A stretch of 64,000 nucleotides of DNA, from assembly GCA_037039925.1 (NCBI GenBank), contig JAXRKP010001100.1:10001-74000 (forward strand), written 5' to 3'. The stretch comes from Doris montereyensis (Eukaryota > Mollusca > Gastropoda > Nudibranchia > Dorididae). The translations under genes and the position numbers were made by a program. The notes beneath the pieces are model-generated. The model was not told the DNA's origin and searched no databases. It saw only the letters and a program-made list of their open reading frames with translations. Position 1 is the stretch's first letter; each line of letters opens with the position of its first letter. Positions 16,227 through 29,621 of this stretch are shown here, one piece after another.

Positions 16227-16363
16227 GGAGCTGGAGTACCCTCAACCGTGTTCAAAGGAAATAAACAGCCTGTGATGAAAGAATGTGTTCTCATTATTGA
16301 CCATGACAAAGGGACGTACACTTTGGAGAAACTGTCCTCGAAAATTAACCTCAAGAAGACACG
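16227..16363 (+). CDS. EAF: ELL-associated factor (EAF), coding exon 3
   Basis: Starts in phase 0 after ...CTGTGATAG and ends in phase 2 before GTAGGA at 16364. It encodes 45 residues plus two bases: [20 protein letters not shown], then [20 protein letters not shown] and NLKKT. This matches vertebrate EAF1 [20 protein letters not shown] and FVLEKLSSSIQVKKTR almost position for position, making it the strongest single piece of evidence for the gene. The last arginine codon is completed by the first base of exon 4. The intron acceptor is weak in pyrimidines but the reading frame leaves no other choice. Confidence 0.96.
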
Positions 16364-16900
16364 GTAGGAATTTTAATAGTAAGCTTATCAAACTTTGATA
16401 TATGGAATGATATGCTATGCCAAATTTGCACATAAATAAATCATCGGCACAGAATTATATTATTCTAACTATTCATAAAACTTTTTAAAGAAAAAAGATT
16501 GTAAGGATCTCAGGTGGAAAAAGAATCAATCTGGAGTTTCAAACAAAATACTTGAGAAATTTGTGACAAACATAGACCGAATTTGGTTACAATTTTGTTT
16601 TTGTGAGACTTGACAATTGCGAATCTGATGATGATCATCAACACTCCAAAGTCGTCAGTTTGGACAATGTAATTTCTGAGTTCACGATGATTTATGTGTC
16701 TGTGCTTATCTTCTTTTCTTTTTACGTCAGAGGTCGACATAATATCATCCTGTTTAGTTGTTTACATCATCTTCTCATCATCTTCTCTATCTACTCAATT
16801 GCACACCATCAATTTTTGCTTTTAAGATCTTTGGTGTCTTGATGGCTCCAAAAAATTAGTTTTTTCTTTTTATTTATTTGTTTTGTTGTTGATATCTGTA
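16364..16900. other. EAF intron 3, 5' part, no gene seen
   Basis: No gene or repeat recognised before the LINE that begins at about 16.9 kb. Confidence 0.4.
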
Positions 16901-19900
16901 GTCGCCACCACAACGTCCATTCCTTGTCGTGCTTAAGCTCCTGGCAGGGTCACCCTAACTGGACAGGTCTAAAGGTAGAGGCAAGACCTATATGGACATC
17001 CCATGTAGACAGAGCTCATTAACCATGGTAGGTATTCTGTCTAGGAGAAGTAAAACTCTTATTCCAAACCTCCACTGCTTGTGGGAAGATCTTGGATGAT
17101 CAAAGCCTACGGGAGCACACCCAGACAGAAAAGCAGGCGTAAGACGGAAGCCCCTGACTGAAAGGTGCAAATTCTCTCACGATGCCAGTGAAAATAAGAG
17201 AAACATGCCGATATGGTGCAACGTCCGTGAATTCCCTCGAAGCGAAAAGAGTGCCAGGCTCTACTCATGGGAGCCCATCCATAGCCATTGGAGGTAACTC
17301 CTCCCCTACTTCATGTGCCAGGGGTAGAGGAAGGAGTCAAAATACAACTGGCCAAAACCCAAGACGAAGCCAAGACGAGCATCCTCTACTAGTAATGCAA
17401 TGGAATGGAGAAGGCGTTAAAAACAAGAAAATTGCACTCACCAAAGACTAATGCACCTGAAGGTGGATGTAGCCTGCATTCAGGAAACCCACCTGTCACC
17501 TCAGCACGGGTTCACCATATGTGGATATCAGTGCTTCTGCATGGACCGTGAAGAAAGACATAAAGGAGGAGTCATCATTCTGATAAAACATGACTTTACT
17601 GCTACAGAAATACAAGTAAACACCAGCCAGCAAGTAGAAATCATTGGAGTCAAAATAGCTAAAAAGGATAAAGATTTCATAATCTACAACTTTTACTGTC
17701 CTCCAGATAAATATTTAATCACTTCACCAGATGGATATCAAACATGAAAATCCCTAATTGTTGGAGATTTCAACAGCCATTGCCCCAGCTAGAGATATAC
17801 CGAATTCAAGTCAAAAGGTGAAGAGCTAGAAGACTGGCAAGCAGAGATAAAACTTCAAATAATTAATGACCCAGGAGATCCACCAACATTCTACTTCAGG
17901 CGATGGATGACCACCAGCTGTCCTGATCTAGCCCTGGCTACAAATGATATTTACATCAAGTCAGAAAGAAAGGTCGATGATAAACTAGCTGGAAGTGACC
18001 ACCGCCTCATTCTAATCACAGTAGGGATGCACAATTAATGTATCAACCAACACAGTACTAAGATGGAACTACAAAAAAACGACTGGAATCTCCTTGCAGC
18101 CCAAACAGAATAGTACACAACGGGTATTAATTGTAAAACCAGAAATGTTAAACCGTCCACCAACCTGTTTACAAAGGCTTTAATAAAAGTAGCAGATGAA
18201 GCCATTCCAAGAGGAACAAGAAAGAATTACGTGCCATTCTGGTCAGAGGAATTGGAAAATCCCCACCGTGAAGTCACAGACACTAGGAACCAGGCACAAC
18301 ACAAGTCCTTAGAAAACAATGTCCTCCTCAAACAGAAAGAAGCAAAGTTGAGGGAAAAATCCATAGAAATATCAAGATGGCAATGGAGAGAAGAAACATC
18401 CTGACTCAACTTTGATCAAGAAGGATTGAAATTATGGAAGCTCGCAAAATCAGTAAATGGAGAAAAATCACAAAACAGCCCAATAGCATTGGCAAAAGAA
18501 GAAAAACATTGTCTTAAAAGGAATCTGCAAATGAATTTATGGATTTATTTCAGTCAGACTCAAGAAAAGAACATTAAACAACAAAACAAAGAGAAGGAAA
18601 TGGTAGAACCAGAAGAGGAAGAAGCATGCACGTTATCCCCATTCACCCTGAAAGAACTGCATGGAGCAATCAGCAAACTACTATCCAAACGTGCACCAGG
18701 ACCGAATGGAACAACAAATAACGTGATATTACATTTAGGGAATCAGGCCATAAAGAAACTTCTACTAATTTATAACAGCAGCTGGAAACATGGAAAATGC
18801 CACCTCTTTGGAAAAAAGGCTGTCCTCACACCTATTCATAAACAGGAAAAACCCAGAAATGAGACCAGCAGTTATCACCCAATGGGCCTGACCAGCTGTC
18901 TATGCAAATTAATGGAGAGGATAATTTAATGCAAGACTCATATGGCTCCTTGAGAGTAAAAACATTCTAATGAAAGAGCAAGGAGGATTCAGAAAATACA
19001 AATCAATGGAAGACCAAGTGGCGTTTATAGCTCAAGAAATTGAAGAAGACTTCTAGAACAAAAAGCAAACATTAGTTGTCTGGGTAGACATAGAAAAAGC
19101 ATGGAGAACTGGACTATTGAGCAAACTATTGAAAATAGGAGTAAATAGAAAAATGTACACCTGGGTAAAGGAATACCTAAACCAGAGAAAGGCAACAGTG
19201 AATATTGAAAAGACCAGAAGCAAGACAGCAATCCTCAATCACGGAGTTCCCCAGGGTGGAGTTCTCTCACCTACATTATTCTTGATATTCATGAATGACC
19301 TAGAAAATATGTTATTCCCCAGAGTAAAGGGATCCATTTATGCAGATGATTTAACCCTCATCAGTACAGAAGACAAGGTCTGCACAACTCAAGGTACAGA
19401 TAACACTGAACTGCTTGGAAGAATGGACAAAAAAATGGTACATGTCTGTAAATGACAGCATGACAACCTATTCAGTTTTCAGCCTCTCTACCAAATATCA
19501 AGCCAAACTGAAAATAGGAACAAGGCTTCTGAAGAAGGATGATACTCCTAAATTTCTTGGAGTAACCCTAGACCAAAGATTGACCTGGAAACCACATGTG
19601 TAAAAAAACACAAGAGAAAGCAATAAAAAGAAGTGCACTACGGGAAAAAACTTGCAGGAACAGAATGGGGATCAGTTCTCAAGAAGACCTACACTGCACA
19701 TGGCTGCCCACTTCTAGAAGATGGGATAGCAGCATGGGGAACCACAGCAGCATCAAACTTTCAAAATGTCAAAGTGGTCCAAAATCAAAGTCTCAGGATA
19801 ATAACAGGAGAAATGCGAACAACACCTATCACGGCAATGGAATCACAAACAGGCACCCAAACTTTGGAAGACAAAAGAAACATAAAAATGTTGATCCAGT

Positions 19901-21040
19901 GTGCTAAAATAAAAACACTGAAAGAGCACCCATTAAATCAAGATGAGTAAACTAGGAAGAAAAAGACTGAAAAGAAGTAACTTTATAGAGAAATCAAGAC
20001 AGCTGAGGGGAGAATTATCAATCCCACAGATAGATGAAGAACCTCTAAAAATGTTTGCTGCATGTCGAGCTTGGGAGTATGGTCCACACTCAGAAATTCG
20101 AGATACCATAGAAGGAATAACAACCAAAACGCAAGAATCACCAGAGAGCATCAAACACAAAACAATCAAAGCCATTACTATAGAGTTCTATCCCCCACAA
20201 GAATGGATTTGAGTATACAATGGATCCAAAGATGCAATCAAAGATGGAGGCTGTGGAATTTTAATAGTCTGGCCAGATGGATATCAAATTAAACAGTCTT
20301 AGTCTATGACATCAGGCAAGATCTGCTCAAATTATAAAGCAGAAGTAGTTGCTATTGAGGAAGCTACAAGACTTCAGTTAGACAACGTTGATATCTAACA
20401 AAGGGGTGTCTTTTTCACAGATGCCAAATCCGTACTACAGACACTAAACACAACCAATGAAAGCCAGTTAAATCATCTTTCACTACTTCTTCAACAGTTA
20501 TGTCAGTCAACACAATGCACCATATTTCAATGGACACTGCCAGATTGATGAGAATGGGCATGCAGATGAACTCAAAAAAAAAGGTTTGAGTATGCCCCAG
20601 GAGTTCTAGGAGTCTCTACCATTAACCTTCGAGGAAGAAAAGACAATCATCAAGGCAGCTGTCTGCAATCGATGGGGAGAAAATCATAACAGCTAAAACC
20701 CCATACACCACTTGACAGAAAGTCCCAGACTCAGGACTGGGCACAACCATCTCCATCAACATAAGTATCGCTATCTGAAAGTTGGGGAATCAGAAGGGTG
20801 TGAGTGTGGAGCGCCTTCCCAGAACACCGGACATATTCTCCAGCAGTGTCCGCTCCACACATCAAAGAGAATAGTGTTGTGGCCGGGAGAGGCACCTCTG
20901 GAAGAAAAGCTCTACGGCCCTATGGAGAGTCTCCAAAAGACTATGCAATTCATGGAGACAATCCACATCTTGATCTGAGCCTCTGGCAGAGAGATCTAAG
21001 AAGAAGAATATCTGTAGTGGAACCGGCTTAATTGGAACAG
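16900..21040 (+). pseudogene. I-like LINE with endonuclease, RT and RNase H, decayed
   Basis: About 4.1 kb in EAF intron 3. Endonuclease: LLVMQWNGEGVKNKK (about 17390), VDVACIQETHLSPQHG (17459 on), HKGGVIILIKHDF, LIVGDFNSHCP (about 17757) and GSDHRLILI (about 17995). RT: SKRAPGPNG (about 18685), LTPIHKQEKPRN, GVPQGGVLSPTLFLIFMNDL (about 19243) and YADDLTLIS at 19339 with the catalytic Asp pair, then KFLGVTLDQRLTWKPHV. RNase H: YNGSKD...GGCGILIV (about 20217), NYKAEVVAIEEA (about 20330) and FFTDAKSVLQTL (about 20410). The first RNase H aspartate is replaced by Asn. A cysteine/histidine cluster CECGAPSQNTGHILQQC lies near the end. Many stops and frameshifts make it a dead copy. RNase H plus endonuclease-type RT points to the I superfamily. 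Confidence 0.9.
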
Positions 21041-21349
21041 CACCTTTCTACAGAAATCATTCCAATTAAGCGTCTTCTATTTATGGCATGATTTAATTAC
21101 ATGTATATGATTATGATAAATGGTACAGGTATGTTCATTTCGTCTCTACACAGAGTTTTATATATATATATATATTAATGGTGATCACATATCAATTTTA
21201 CCCTGGGAACAATGCATTTGTATAACATGAATATAAATGTTCAATGCGCATACATGTATATGTCTAAGTAGGTTCTTCGGAACTTCATTTAGTACAGTAC
21301 TGCTCTTGGTCAAAGCTTCGTTGAAATATTTTTTTTTCTTTATGTATAG
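21041..21349. other. EAF intron 3, 3' end
   Basis: Short (TA)n at about 21161-21176. Ends with a T-run and acceptor TTTATGTATAG at 21349. No gene seen. Confidence 0.5.
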
Positions 21350-21510
21350 ATTTGAGGGGAGCAGTAAAGCAACACAGCACATATCAGGCCGTTTAACTCC
21401 CGTTGATACCAAGAAAGCCCGGTCATCGACTCCTACAAAGATTAAAAAGACGATAAAGACGTCGCCGGAGAAGGAACACACTATTCCTGTGCTTAGTGAT
21501 TCTCATAAAG
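21350..21510 (+). CDS. EAF: ELL-associated factor (EAF), coding exon 4
   Basis: The first base completes the split arginine (CG|A). 53 codons follow and one base (G) carries over; the donor is AAAG|GTAAGT at 21511. It begins RFEGSSKATQHIS, parallel to vertebrate TRAEGSSKIQ. A low-complexity, Lys/Ser/Thr/Pro-rich linker follows (TPTKIKKTIKTSPEKEH). In vertebrate EAFs this part is also poorly conserved and proline rich. No folded domain is expected. Phases at both ends agree with exons 3 and 5. Confidence 0.9.
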
Positions 21511-22385
<875 letters not shown>

Positions 22386-22413
22386 GAAAGAGAGGAGGGA
22401 GAGAGAGAGGGAG

Positions 22414-23159
22414 ACGCTGTCTTTTTACAATAAAGCCAAGCTACTATACTACTATTGCCTAAGACCACATCATAATTAGTAATGGTCTTCACAGATTGAG
22501 ATGGACAGGGATGGAGACCTGATCAAGATGTCATGTGTGGCAGTGACAGTCTTATTCTGTTTAACTGTATCAATCTAAGCAATGGGTGAGATACCCGTCC
22601 CAATTGCGAGATTTTCTAGTTTTAACATATTTTTCTCTTAAGTTTCCTTTTCTTCCCTTTTACTAAAATACTACTATGTTCATTGTTATGAACAGGTGAG
22701 ATGGTTTAGCACAACAGGATGAAATTCCCGACTCCAAGCCCATCGCCGATTTTTTAATTAATCATCAGCTGAAGCACGCTGCTTTATTTTAACTTTCACT
22801 TTGACTTTCACGACGAACTACAATTTCCACACCGATCCATGAGACCCTACAGCACGAGAAGATTTCAGATTTAAAAATCGGAACCTTCTTTACTTCCTTC
22901 AGATTTTTCAAATTTTTAGTCTGAAATCTACTAACGCATTTGTTGTGGAAATAGCCTTTTGCACAAAGGATTTTGGGAAAGATTTAGACAATGTCGAGAT
23001 GCACTGACTTACCTCTCTGCAGTCGTACGGTTCAGTTGTGAATGTGACCTGCGGTCAACGGTTTTTCATTCTTTCATTCCAGGAAAATTGAAGCTAAGTC
23101 ATTAAAAATTTCCTATTGCGTTATTTGCGATTTATGTTATAATCCTATTTGTGGGTTAT
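22414..23159. other. EAF intron 4, no gene seen
   Basis: No coding, RNA or repeat signature recognised. Confidence 0.4.
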
Positions 23160-23905
23160 TATGATTTAATAGTCTAATCTAGATCTAGAGCTAGACAAGA
23201 TTAAGATCGATCTGATTGAGATCTAGATTCTTTATCAGTAAGATCTAGATTTTGATTTATTATGATGTCTTGACAGTCCTAGATCTGACCCGTAGCTTTC
23301 CCTAGGCCATAGTATATCAGCATATAAATAGATGTAGCTTGTTAACAGATTAACACTATTTCTTGCTCGGCATTCCATCCACAGAATTTGAGATCTAGAT
23401 ACTAGTCGGATAGAGAGATATTGAAAATAAGCGCGCACGTTGGTGATCGAGATTCTTCTAGTTAGATTTAGTTTCTTACAGATTCTAGACAAACAGGCTA
23501 TTTTATGATAGATCTGGATTCAATCTAGTAAGATCTAGATAAAATATATCTAGAATTAAGTTTAATTGTTATCTAGAGGCCTAGAAACTACGAGACTAGA
23601 TTTAGATTACTAGGTGTAGACTTTGTCGCACCCATTTTCTTCAAGAGCTTTAGTAGATCTACTTGGTAGCCTAGTTAAGTTAATAGAATCAGAAATGATT
23701 TAGAATTTTGCTATAACTGTTATTATAATAACAAGCAAATCTTCAAAACAACTAACCCTAGTTCTAGGTTAAAGGTAAGCTATCTCCAGAATGTAGATCT
23801 AGACAATTTAACAAATTGGGGATGACCTGTCAAAAGTTTAGGTTTAATGATCGGGATTCACCAGTAGATGTAATTGATCTAGATCTAAGTTCTATGTCTA
23901 AGAAC
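23160..23905. repeat. AGATCT/TCTAGA-rich island
   Basis: Dense occurrence of TAGATCTAG, AGATCTAGA and TCTAGATT words in EAF intron 4, matching the island around exon 1. The words are irregularly spaced, so this is not a tandem array. Confidence 0.6.
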
Positions 23906-25150
23906 AAATTATGGCTGTCAACTTAAGATTGTAATCCTTTCTAGTTGTATCAGGAAGATTGAGAAAGATGGCATTACATGGTGCTGTTATTGTAATGTAA
24001 GTGAGATTAAATACGGTACAGGAGGTGTTCAGTGTCTGAAAGTTTCACATTTCAGACTTTCAGATATTTTTTCATTGGCCATTTACATCCCTGCATAATG
24101 TGTATCTTGTTCTACTGCGAAATCTGATGTACCACCAAACAAATGTTGGGACAATAAAGATATATCTTATCTTATCTTTTATAAGAAGGTATTATATCTT
24201 CGTGTAATGTGTAATTGTTCTAGACTATATAAATATCTTGTTGACATTTTATTTTCGGGCCAAGTTAAAATTTATGTCTGTTCTTATTTTATTATTATTT
24301 ACTTGTAGTAAAATAACACTTTTTCGATTTCTTTTTCTTCCTCTTGAAAGCACGATATATTATTATAAAATTTAACGCTCTTAAGATTTTAAAAAACAAA
24401 TTGTTATTCATTATAATTATTTTCACCGTCTTCTTATATTACATTATAATAATATTTATTATTTCTTTGAAACTTCAAAATTGATTATTATCCATCTAAA
24501 TAAATCTTCTTTATGGTTTTATCATCATTGTTTTTGTCATCTTCGTCTTGTTTTAATTTATTTGATTAAATTATTTAAATCCCTATTTTTGTCTTCTTCT
24601 TTGTCTTCTTCTTGTTTTTAGTCTCTTTCATTCTTGTACTGTTATGATATTTATTATCATTCCTTTTTCGTCTTCTTTATCATCGTCTCTTTTGGCATCA
24701 TCTTCTTTTTTTATATCTTCTTCACGTATGTAGCCTAGACATAATTACAATGTTGTTTATTTCTACTTTTTTTCTTTATTGGATTTCTAAACTTAATATT
24801 GGTATCAATCTTCTTCTCCTTCGTCTTCATTATCTTCTTCGCCATCGTTTTTTTTTTGTATCTTTGTCTTCTCTTATGTATTACTATACAATTTCTTGTT
24901 AGGTCTACTTTTATAAATTCCAGATCTAATCTAATTTAAGTAATAAATCGGGACACATACCACTACTGCTGTCCCTTACCCTGATGCCCCCTCATCCGCA
25001 GAACCACTCCGCTTCCCCACCCCTATCCCCTATTTGTCCCCCACCCACACCCTCCTCCCATCTGATAGCTGCGGCCGGCAGCTTACACCATTCCCAGATG
25101 AAAGTCATTTTGGTTGCCTTCTTTTACATCTTCATATTCTTCATCGTCGA
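23906..25150. other. EAF intron 4, AT-rich then TTC-rich, no gene seen
   Basis: 24.2-24.9 kb is AT-rich with many TTCTTC and TCTTCTTC words on the plus strand. 24.98-25.06 kb is a C-rich patch (CCCCACCC, CCCACCCACACCC). Serine-rich open frames here are compositional. Confidence 0.45.
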
Positions 25151-25152
25151 TG

Positions 25153-27040
25153 TTATCTTCCTCTTTTTTCGGCGTCATTGTCTTCTTTATCGCCATTGTA
25201 TTCGTCGTCATCTTCTTCGTCCTCGTCCTTGTTCATCCTTCTAAGTTTTTTCTTCTTTATCTTCAATCGTATTCTACTGCTACAGCTCTTTATTCTTTCT
25301 TTTTCATCAGCTCCCGTTGTACCTTCCGGTTTATGGGTTTGGGTATCCTCACATTTTTTGTTTCCTTCCATGAAAGTTAAATTTCTTTGCTTTAATGACT
25401 CTTTTATATTTTCTTCCCACTTTCTCCAAGGTCTACCTTTTGCTCTTTTACCTTGTGTTTTAGCACTGTATACTGATTCAGCTATTCTATTGTCATTCAT
25501 TCTGCTAACATGCCCAAACCATGTCAGTTGATTTACTTCTATCTTAGTTTTTGTGCTATCTGCTTTGGTTTAATCTCTTATTGTTGTGTTTCTGATTTTG
25601 TCTCTTTTAGTTTTCCCTACTATTCTTCTGAGATATTTTATTTAAGCTACTTGTGCTCTATTATATTCCCTACTGTCTAAGAGGAGAGTAGGACAATAAA
25701 CTGTTGTATACTGCCATTTCAGTATATGTTGACAAGTCTTGTTTACCTATAAATGCCTTTCCCTAGATGGTTATATATTGTCATTGCCTTTTATGATTCT
25801 CTGGCTGATTTCTTCTCTTAGTTTTCCCTCTGAGTTAATCATTACTCCTAGGTAATTGTAGCTTTGAACTTGTTCTCAATTCTCTCTGGCCAATTTAAGA
25901 TTTTATGTTTTAGCTTCCCTAGGTACTTGCATTGTTTTGGTTTTCTTTGCATTTACTCTCATTTCTCTTTCATTTATAATTCATTATTCATCATGTTGAT
26001 ATTCGACTGAAGGTCCCTTTCTATTTACCAAACAGAACTAAATCACGAGCATGTTTTATTATTGGTTTATTTAGTTCTTCTATTTTGAGTTTAGTAGCTT
26101 TCTTCTCTTTCCTTTTCTGTTTGTTTTCTTCAGTCAGTAATCTCATTTTGGCAATCACTAGGTGATGATCACTAAATATTTCAGCTCCTCTGTTTATTCT
26201 TACATCCATTGTACTGTAAAAAAGGAGCTGTTAACTATTATGTGGTCTATGATTGGCTCTTTACATCTGTCTTCCTTTACTCTTGTATATTTGTTGATTT
26301 CTTTATGAGGAAAAAATGTATTGGCTATTTTGATGTTATTCTTTAGACAAAAATCTATTAGCCTCTCTCCATTTGGAGAAGTTGTCTCTCCTTTTTACCT
26401 ATTACTCCTCCTGATGTTTCTACATTGTTGCTCTAGCGGTTAAATCTCCTATAACCATTAGTTCCTGCTTGGGTTTGAGATTTTCTGCAGCTTTTTGTAG
26501 ATCGTTTTTGAAGATATCTTTTTTTTCTTTGGTGGCATCTTCGTTTTGTCCATAAGCTATTAATAATTTAATTTCTCTTCCTTTTGGTTTAATATTTACC
26601 TTTAATAGCCATGGGCTTATAAATTTCCAACCTTCCAGTAGCTTTTCTTGCTTTTTATATACAAGGAGGTCTATAATGGCCAAAATGTCTACTTTTGAAT
26701 TTTTTTTTCCATTTCTTCAGCTAATTCTAACTCTTTTCCATTTATTCCTCTAACGTTCCATGTTCCAAAAATCACACAGTCCGTGTTCTTTTCCAGAGTC
26801 GTCTTCGAAAGTTCAAGCCGGGTAAATCATATTTCTTTGAATCAGTTTGATTTTGGATATGCAGGTGATTAACCTGCTGTATCCTAGATAGATGGTAGGC
26901 TGCCACTTTGAGGCCCCCTACCGAGTCTTGTTATTTTCTGTCAGCCTTTGGTCAGCCAAAACGCATCTGCAAGGCTGCAGGAGACCTGTGGAGGGTGGGA
27001 TCGCCTAAATACCCGTACCTGTCCACTGCCCATCTGCTCT
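25153..27040 (-). pseudogene. LINE family A element, internally deleted
   Basis: Minus-strand copy. The 5' module is at 26.84-27.04 kb. The endonuclease part at 26.2-26.8 kb reads VNIKPKGREIKLLIAYGQNE, then LKPKQELMVIGDLTARATM. RGAEIFSDHHLVIAKMRLLT lies at about 26130-26190. At about 26035 the sequence jumps directly to the region after the RT FADD box (ELNKPIIKHARDLVLFGK), so the linker and most of the RT are missing. The element ends with MNDNRIAESVYSAKTQGKRA at 25441-25500. Non-functional. Confidence 0.85.
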
Positions 27041-27970
27041 TTATAATAGTTACTATTATTTTTAAGAAAAATAATGAGTCCTTTGCTAAGAAATGTAAAT
27101 CTTGATGTGTGATTGGTTGTTTTGTGTGTAATCTAAGGTAAATATTGGCGTTTCTGCTTTTCCTTCTTCTGATTGACATGTCTCTTTTAGATTTAAAGGA
27201 GTCTAGACCTAGATCTAGCTCTAAAGCAGTCTAGAATCAGCAGTACGTTACAGTTAGATTTAAAACTATATTACATTCAGCTACGATCTAGAATCTACAT
27301 AATAAAAAATATATTTAGATCAACACCTCATCTAGGCTCTAGATTTGATTTGATTCAAATCAAATCAAATGTAGATTCTAGATCTTAACTAAATGTGATC
27401 TAACTGCGCCTTACTCACTCCGTTTGTTTACGGTTTGCAACATCCTCCGCATAGTTAATAAAAAGGTATGACTGCAGATAAAAAGGGAACAAAGCAAATT
27501 TGGTTAATTAATTACACAATAATTAAATAAAGTTATGGGAATCTGATCATAAAGGATCATACTTCAAACCTTTGAGTATTTAAAGACAAAATTTATTTTT
27601 ATTACTTGCTTATTAATAAGGTCAGGATGCGTGACAGAAAATAAGCACAGTTTTTAAATTATATTAGATGGTGTATATATATATATATATATAAACTCAT
27701 GATGCAAACTCTTTTTATAAGTACCAAGTGCTCATAAAAAAATTGAACCCAAAGAAATCGCATTTAAACTAAATAAAATTGCTCTGATATAAAAACTAAA
27801 ATCAAGGGCTGAAAGACTGGGAATTGAATTTTTGTGTGTAAAGATTTGACATTTATAAACTAAATATTAACGGAATTAATCAACTTCTAAAAAATGTGTC
27901 AAATCTGGCAACTGGCAATGAAGGTACAGTTTCAATTTAACATTATTGCTTCTGAAGTTACGAGTAGTAG
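27041..27970. other. EAF intron 4, AGATCT words and AT-rich DNA
   Basis: 27.18-27.40 kb is again rich in TCTAGA/AGATCT words and holds a palindromic TTTGATTTGATTCAAATC with further ATTTGATT words. A short (TA)n lies at about 27674-27693. No gene seen. Confidence 0.5.
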
Positions 27971-27974
27971 TAAA

Positions 27975-28345
27975 CCCCTTTCAAAGTGAATACAATGACC
28001 CGAAAAAAGCAATTTTATCAAAAACTACCTTATCTCTAAATACAAAATCAATGAACATGTGTTTTACAATATTGTCAAGGACATGTTCAAAATGGCCACT
28101 ATTAGTACGCAAACCAAGGGTAAGCCAGGTTTTGAAGTGTTTAATAACATTTCTGCCCATGTCATCAGGCATTTAAGTCATTGTTCTCTGTACACGCACT
28201 TTAAGGTCTTCGATTATTTAGGATTCTCTCTGCAGCAATGGTCCCCAGCAAATAATTACCCACCGAGAAAAAGTCACAAGGATTTGAATCCAGTGAATGA
28301 GATGCTCATAACAAAAGAGTCTGTCCTGGCATAAGCATCAACGCA
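27975..28345 (-). pseudogene. Mariner-type DDE transposase, C-terminal relic
   Basis: Minus-strand reading from about 28310 gives DSNPCDFF, then with frameshifts IEDLKVRVQRTMT, MPDDMGRNVIKHFKTWLTLG and NSGHFEHVL. This order matches the end of mariner/Tc-like transposases (SPDLNPCDFFLWG ... LKxRIxxxxxxIxxDM...NFxxRLxxCxxxxGGHFEHVL). The upstream catalytic Asp residues are absent. Identification rests on this C-terminal pattern only. It is a dead fragment in EAF intron 4. Confidence 0.7.
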
Positions 28346-28877
28346 ACAGGTCTCTTGCTCTGTTGTCTACACCATTTCAATAGCAATTCAGCAAAGGTAA
28401 ACGTTTGTGAGGGCTGAAGGTGAATCGATATTCACGTCATAGAAAGATTCGGCATGACACATTCATGTTATGCAACGGTGCCTTGCTTAGTTAATCGAGA
28501 GAAAAAAAAATTAAATGCGCAAATTGGTGTTTTGGGGTCCATGTTGAAAATAACTCATAGTTTGAGTTACACAGATCCGTTGTGAAATTGTGTGTGCAAA
28601 GTTTGCTAAGGTTTATCTCTATGTAAATAAAATTTGATCAAAATTGAACTCATTTTTCCAAACTTAGACAACCTTCTAAGGGTTCTGTTTTTTTGTTGTC
28701 ATTTTTTATATAATTATACAAGAACAGTATATAGACACTTACTCATAAACATGCATTTACTGACCAAAAAAAAAAAAAAAATGTTGAGGAAATGACAAAA
28801 GTCGAGAAAACATTTATGTACTGTCTAGTACATTGTGAGGATTAAATTTATCACAGTTGCATTTATATCTCCTTCAG
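28346..28877. other. EAF intron 4, 3' end, no gene seen
   Basis: Contains an A-run at about 28767-28781. Ends at the tandem acceptors CCTTCAG|TTTCAG. Confidence 0.5.
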
Positions 28878-29005
28878 TTTCAGATGCCAAGGAACCTTCT
28901 CCTGTTGGTGAAATATCAGACTCCTCTTCATCCTCATCTTCCTCTTCCTCATCTGAGGATGAAATGGAAGACGTCATGCCGGCCCCACGACTTATGTGTC
29001 TAAAG
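28878..29005 (+). CDS. EAF: ELL-associated factor (EAF), coding exon 5 (Ser/acidic region)
   Basis: Completes the codon split after exon 4. Using the first acceptor (CAG at 28875-28877) it reads VSDAKEPSPVGEISD; using the second (28881-28883), six bases later, it reads DAKEPSPVGEISD. Both keep frame. A run of serines and an acidic tract EDEMEDVM follow, equivalent to the Ser/Asp/Glu-rich transactivation region of vertebrate EAFs (SSSSGSSSSDSESSSGSDDD). The donor is AAG|GTAAAT at 29006, phase 0. The last residues (PAPRLMCLK) do not resemble EAF, and the phase does not fit exon 6, so the 3' end is less certain than the 5' end. Confidence 0.85.
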
Positions 29006-29340
29006 GTAAATGCATATCCTATAATAATATCCTCTGTGTAAAAACCTTGTAATTTAAGTATTGGATGCTTTGAACCTCTGAAACAGCAACCATCGACTTA
29101 CGCCAATACTTAGCTGGCCTAAAACTGGCTATGGCAGTCTGTGGTTTATTACGGAGACAACAGGTAGTCTTTGTCAGAACTTTGGATACCAAGGTTACCC
29201 TTTGCATGAAAGTCCTTTCTGTGTCAAAATTCTAGATATGAATTTGTAGTCCACCTTTCCCTGGTGAAGTATGGTATCTCACTGATCATTTACTAAAGTA
29301 AGTCCCGTACTCAGAGTTGAGCATACGGTAATCAGGAGTA
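29006..29340. other. EAF intron 5, 5' part, no gene seen
   Basis: No coding exon of the required phase (start 0, end 1) could be recognised here. Confidence 0.4.
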
Positions 29341-29364
29341 GAGTCGTGGTTATTTCAGTTATAC

Positions 29365-29620
29365 AGCATACTGAGAATATAATGACACAAGATAATATGA
29401 AAGCCCCATAGGAACAAAGACGAGACAAACACAAGGAATAGACAGAAAAAATCCTGGCCACCATGAGGATCGAATCCGCGACCTCTGCGTCGGCACCCAT
29501 CGCCTCGCCATGAAAAGAAAGCGTGCTACCAACCAAGCTAACTACGCTCCCTAAAAAAGGAGTTTCATTAGCAAGGTCTTTCGCACGAATCCAGTCATAA
29601 CTAGCAGTCATATCCATTGA
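29365..29620 (-). mobile_element. tRNA-derived SINE, family A, minus copy with 5' flank
   Basis: On the minus strand the head reads GGGAGCGTAGTTAGCTTGG at 29533-29551, with a box A-like TTAGCTTGGTTGGTAGC. A box B-like CGGATTCGATCCTC lies near 29466-29479. A conserved tail follows (TTCCTTGTGTTTGTCTCGTC, then ATGGGGCTTTCATATTATC). The tail matches copies at 30.06, 46.46 and 55.26 kb. The flank at 29552-29620 is also shared, inverted, with the plus copy at 30.0 kb. Confidence 0.85.
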
Positions 29621-29621
29621 C

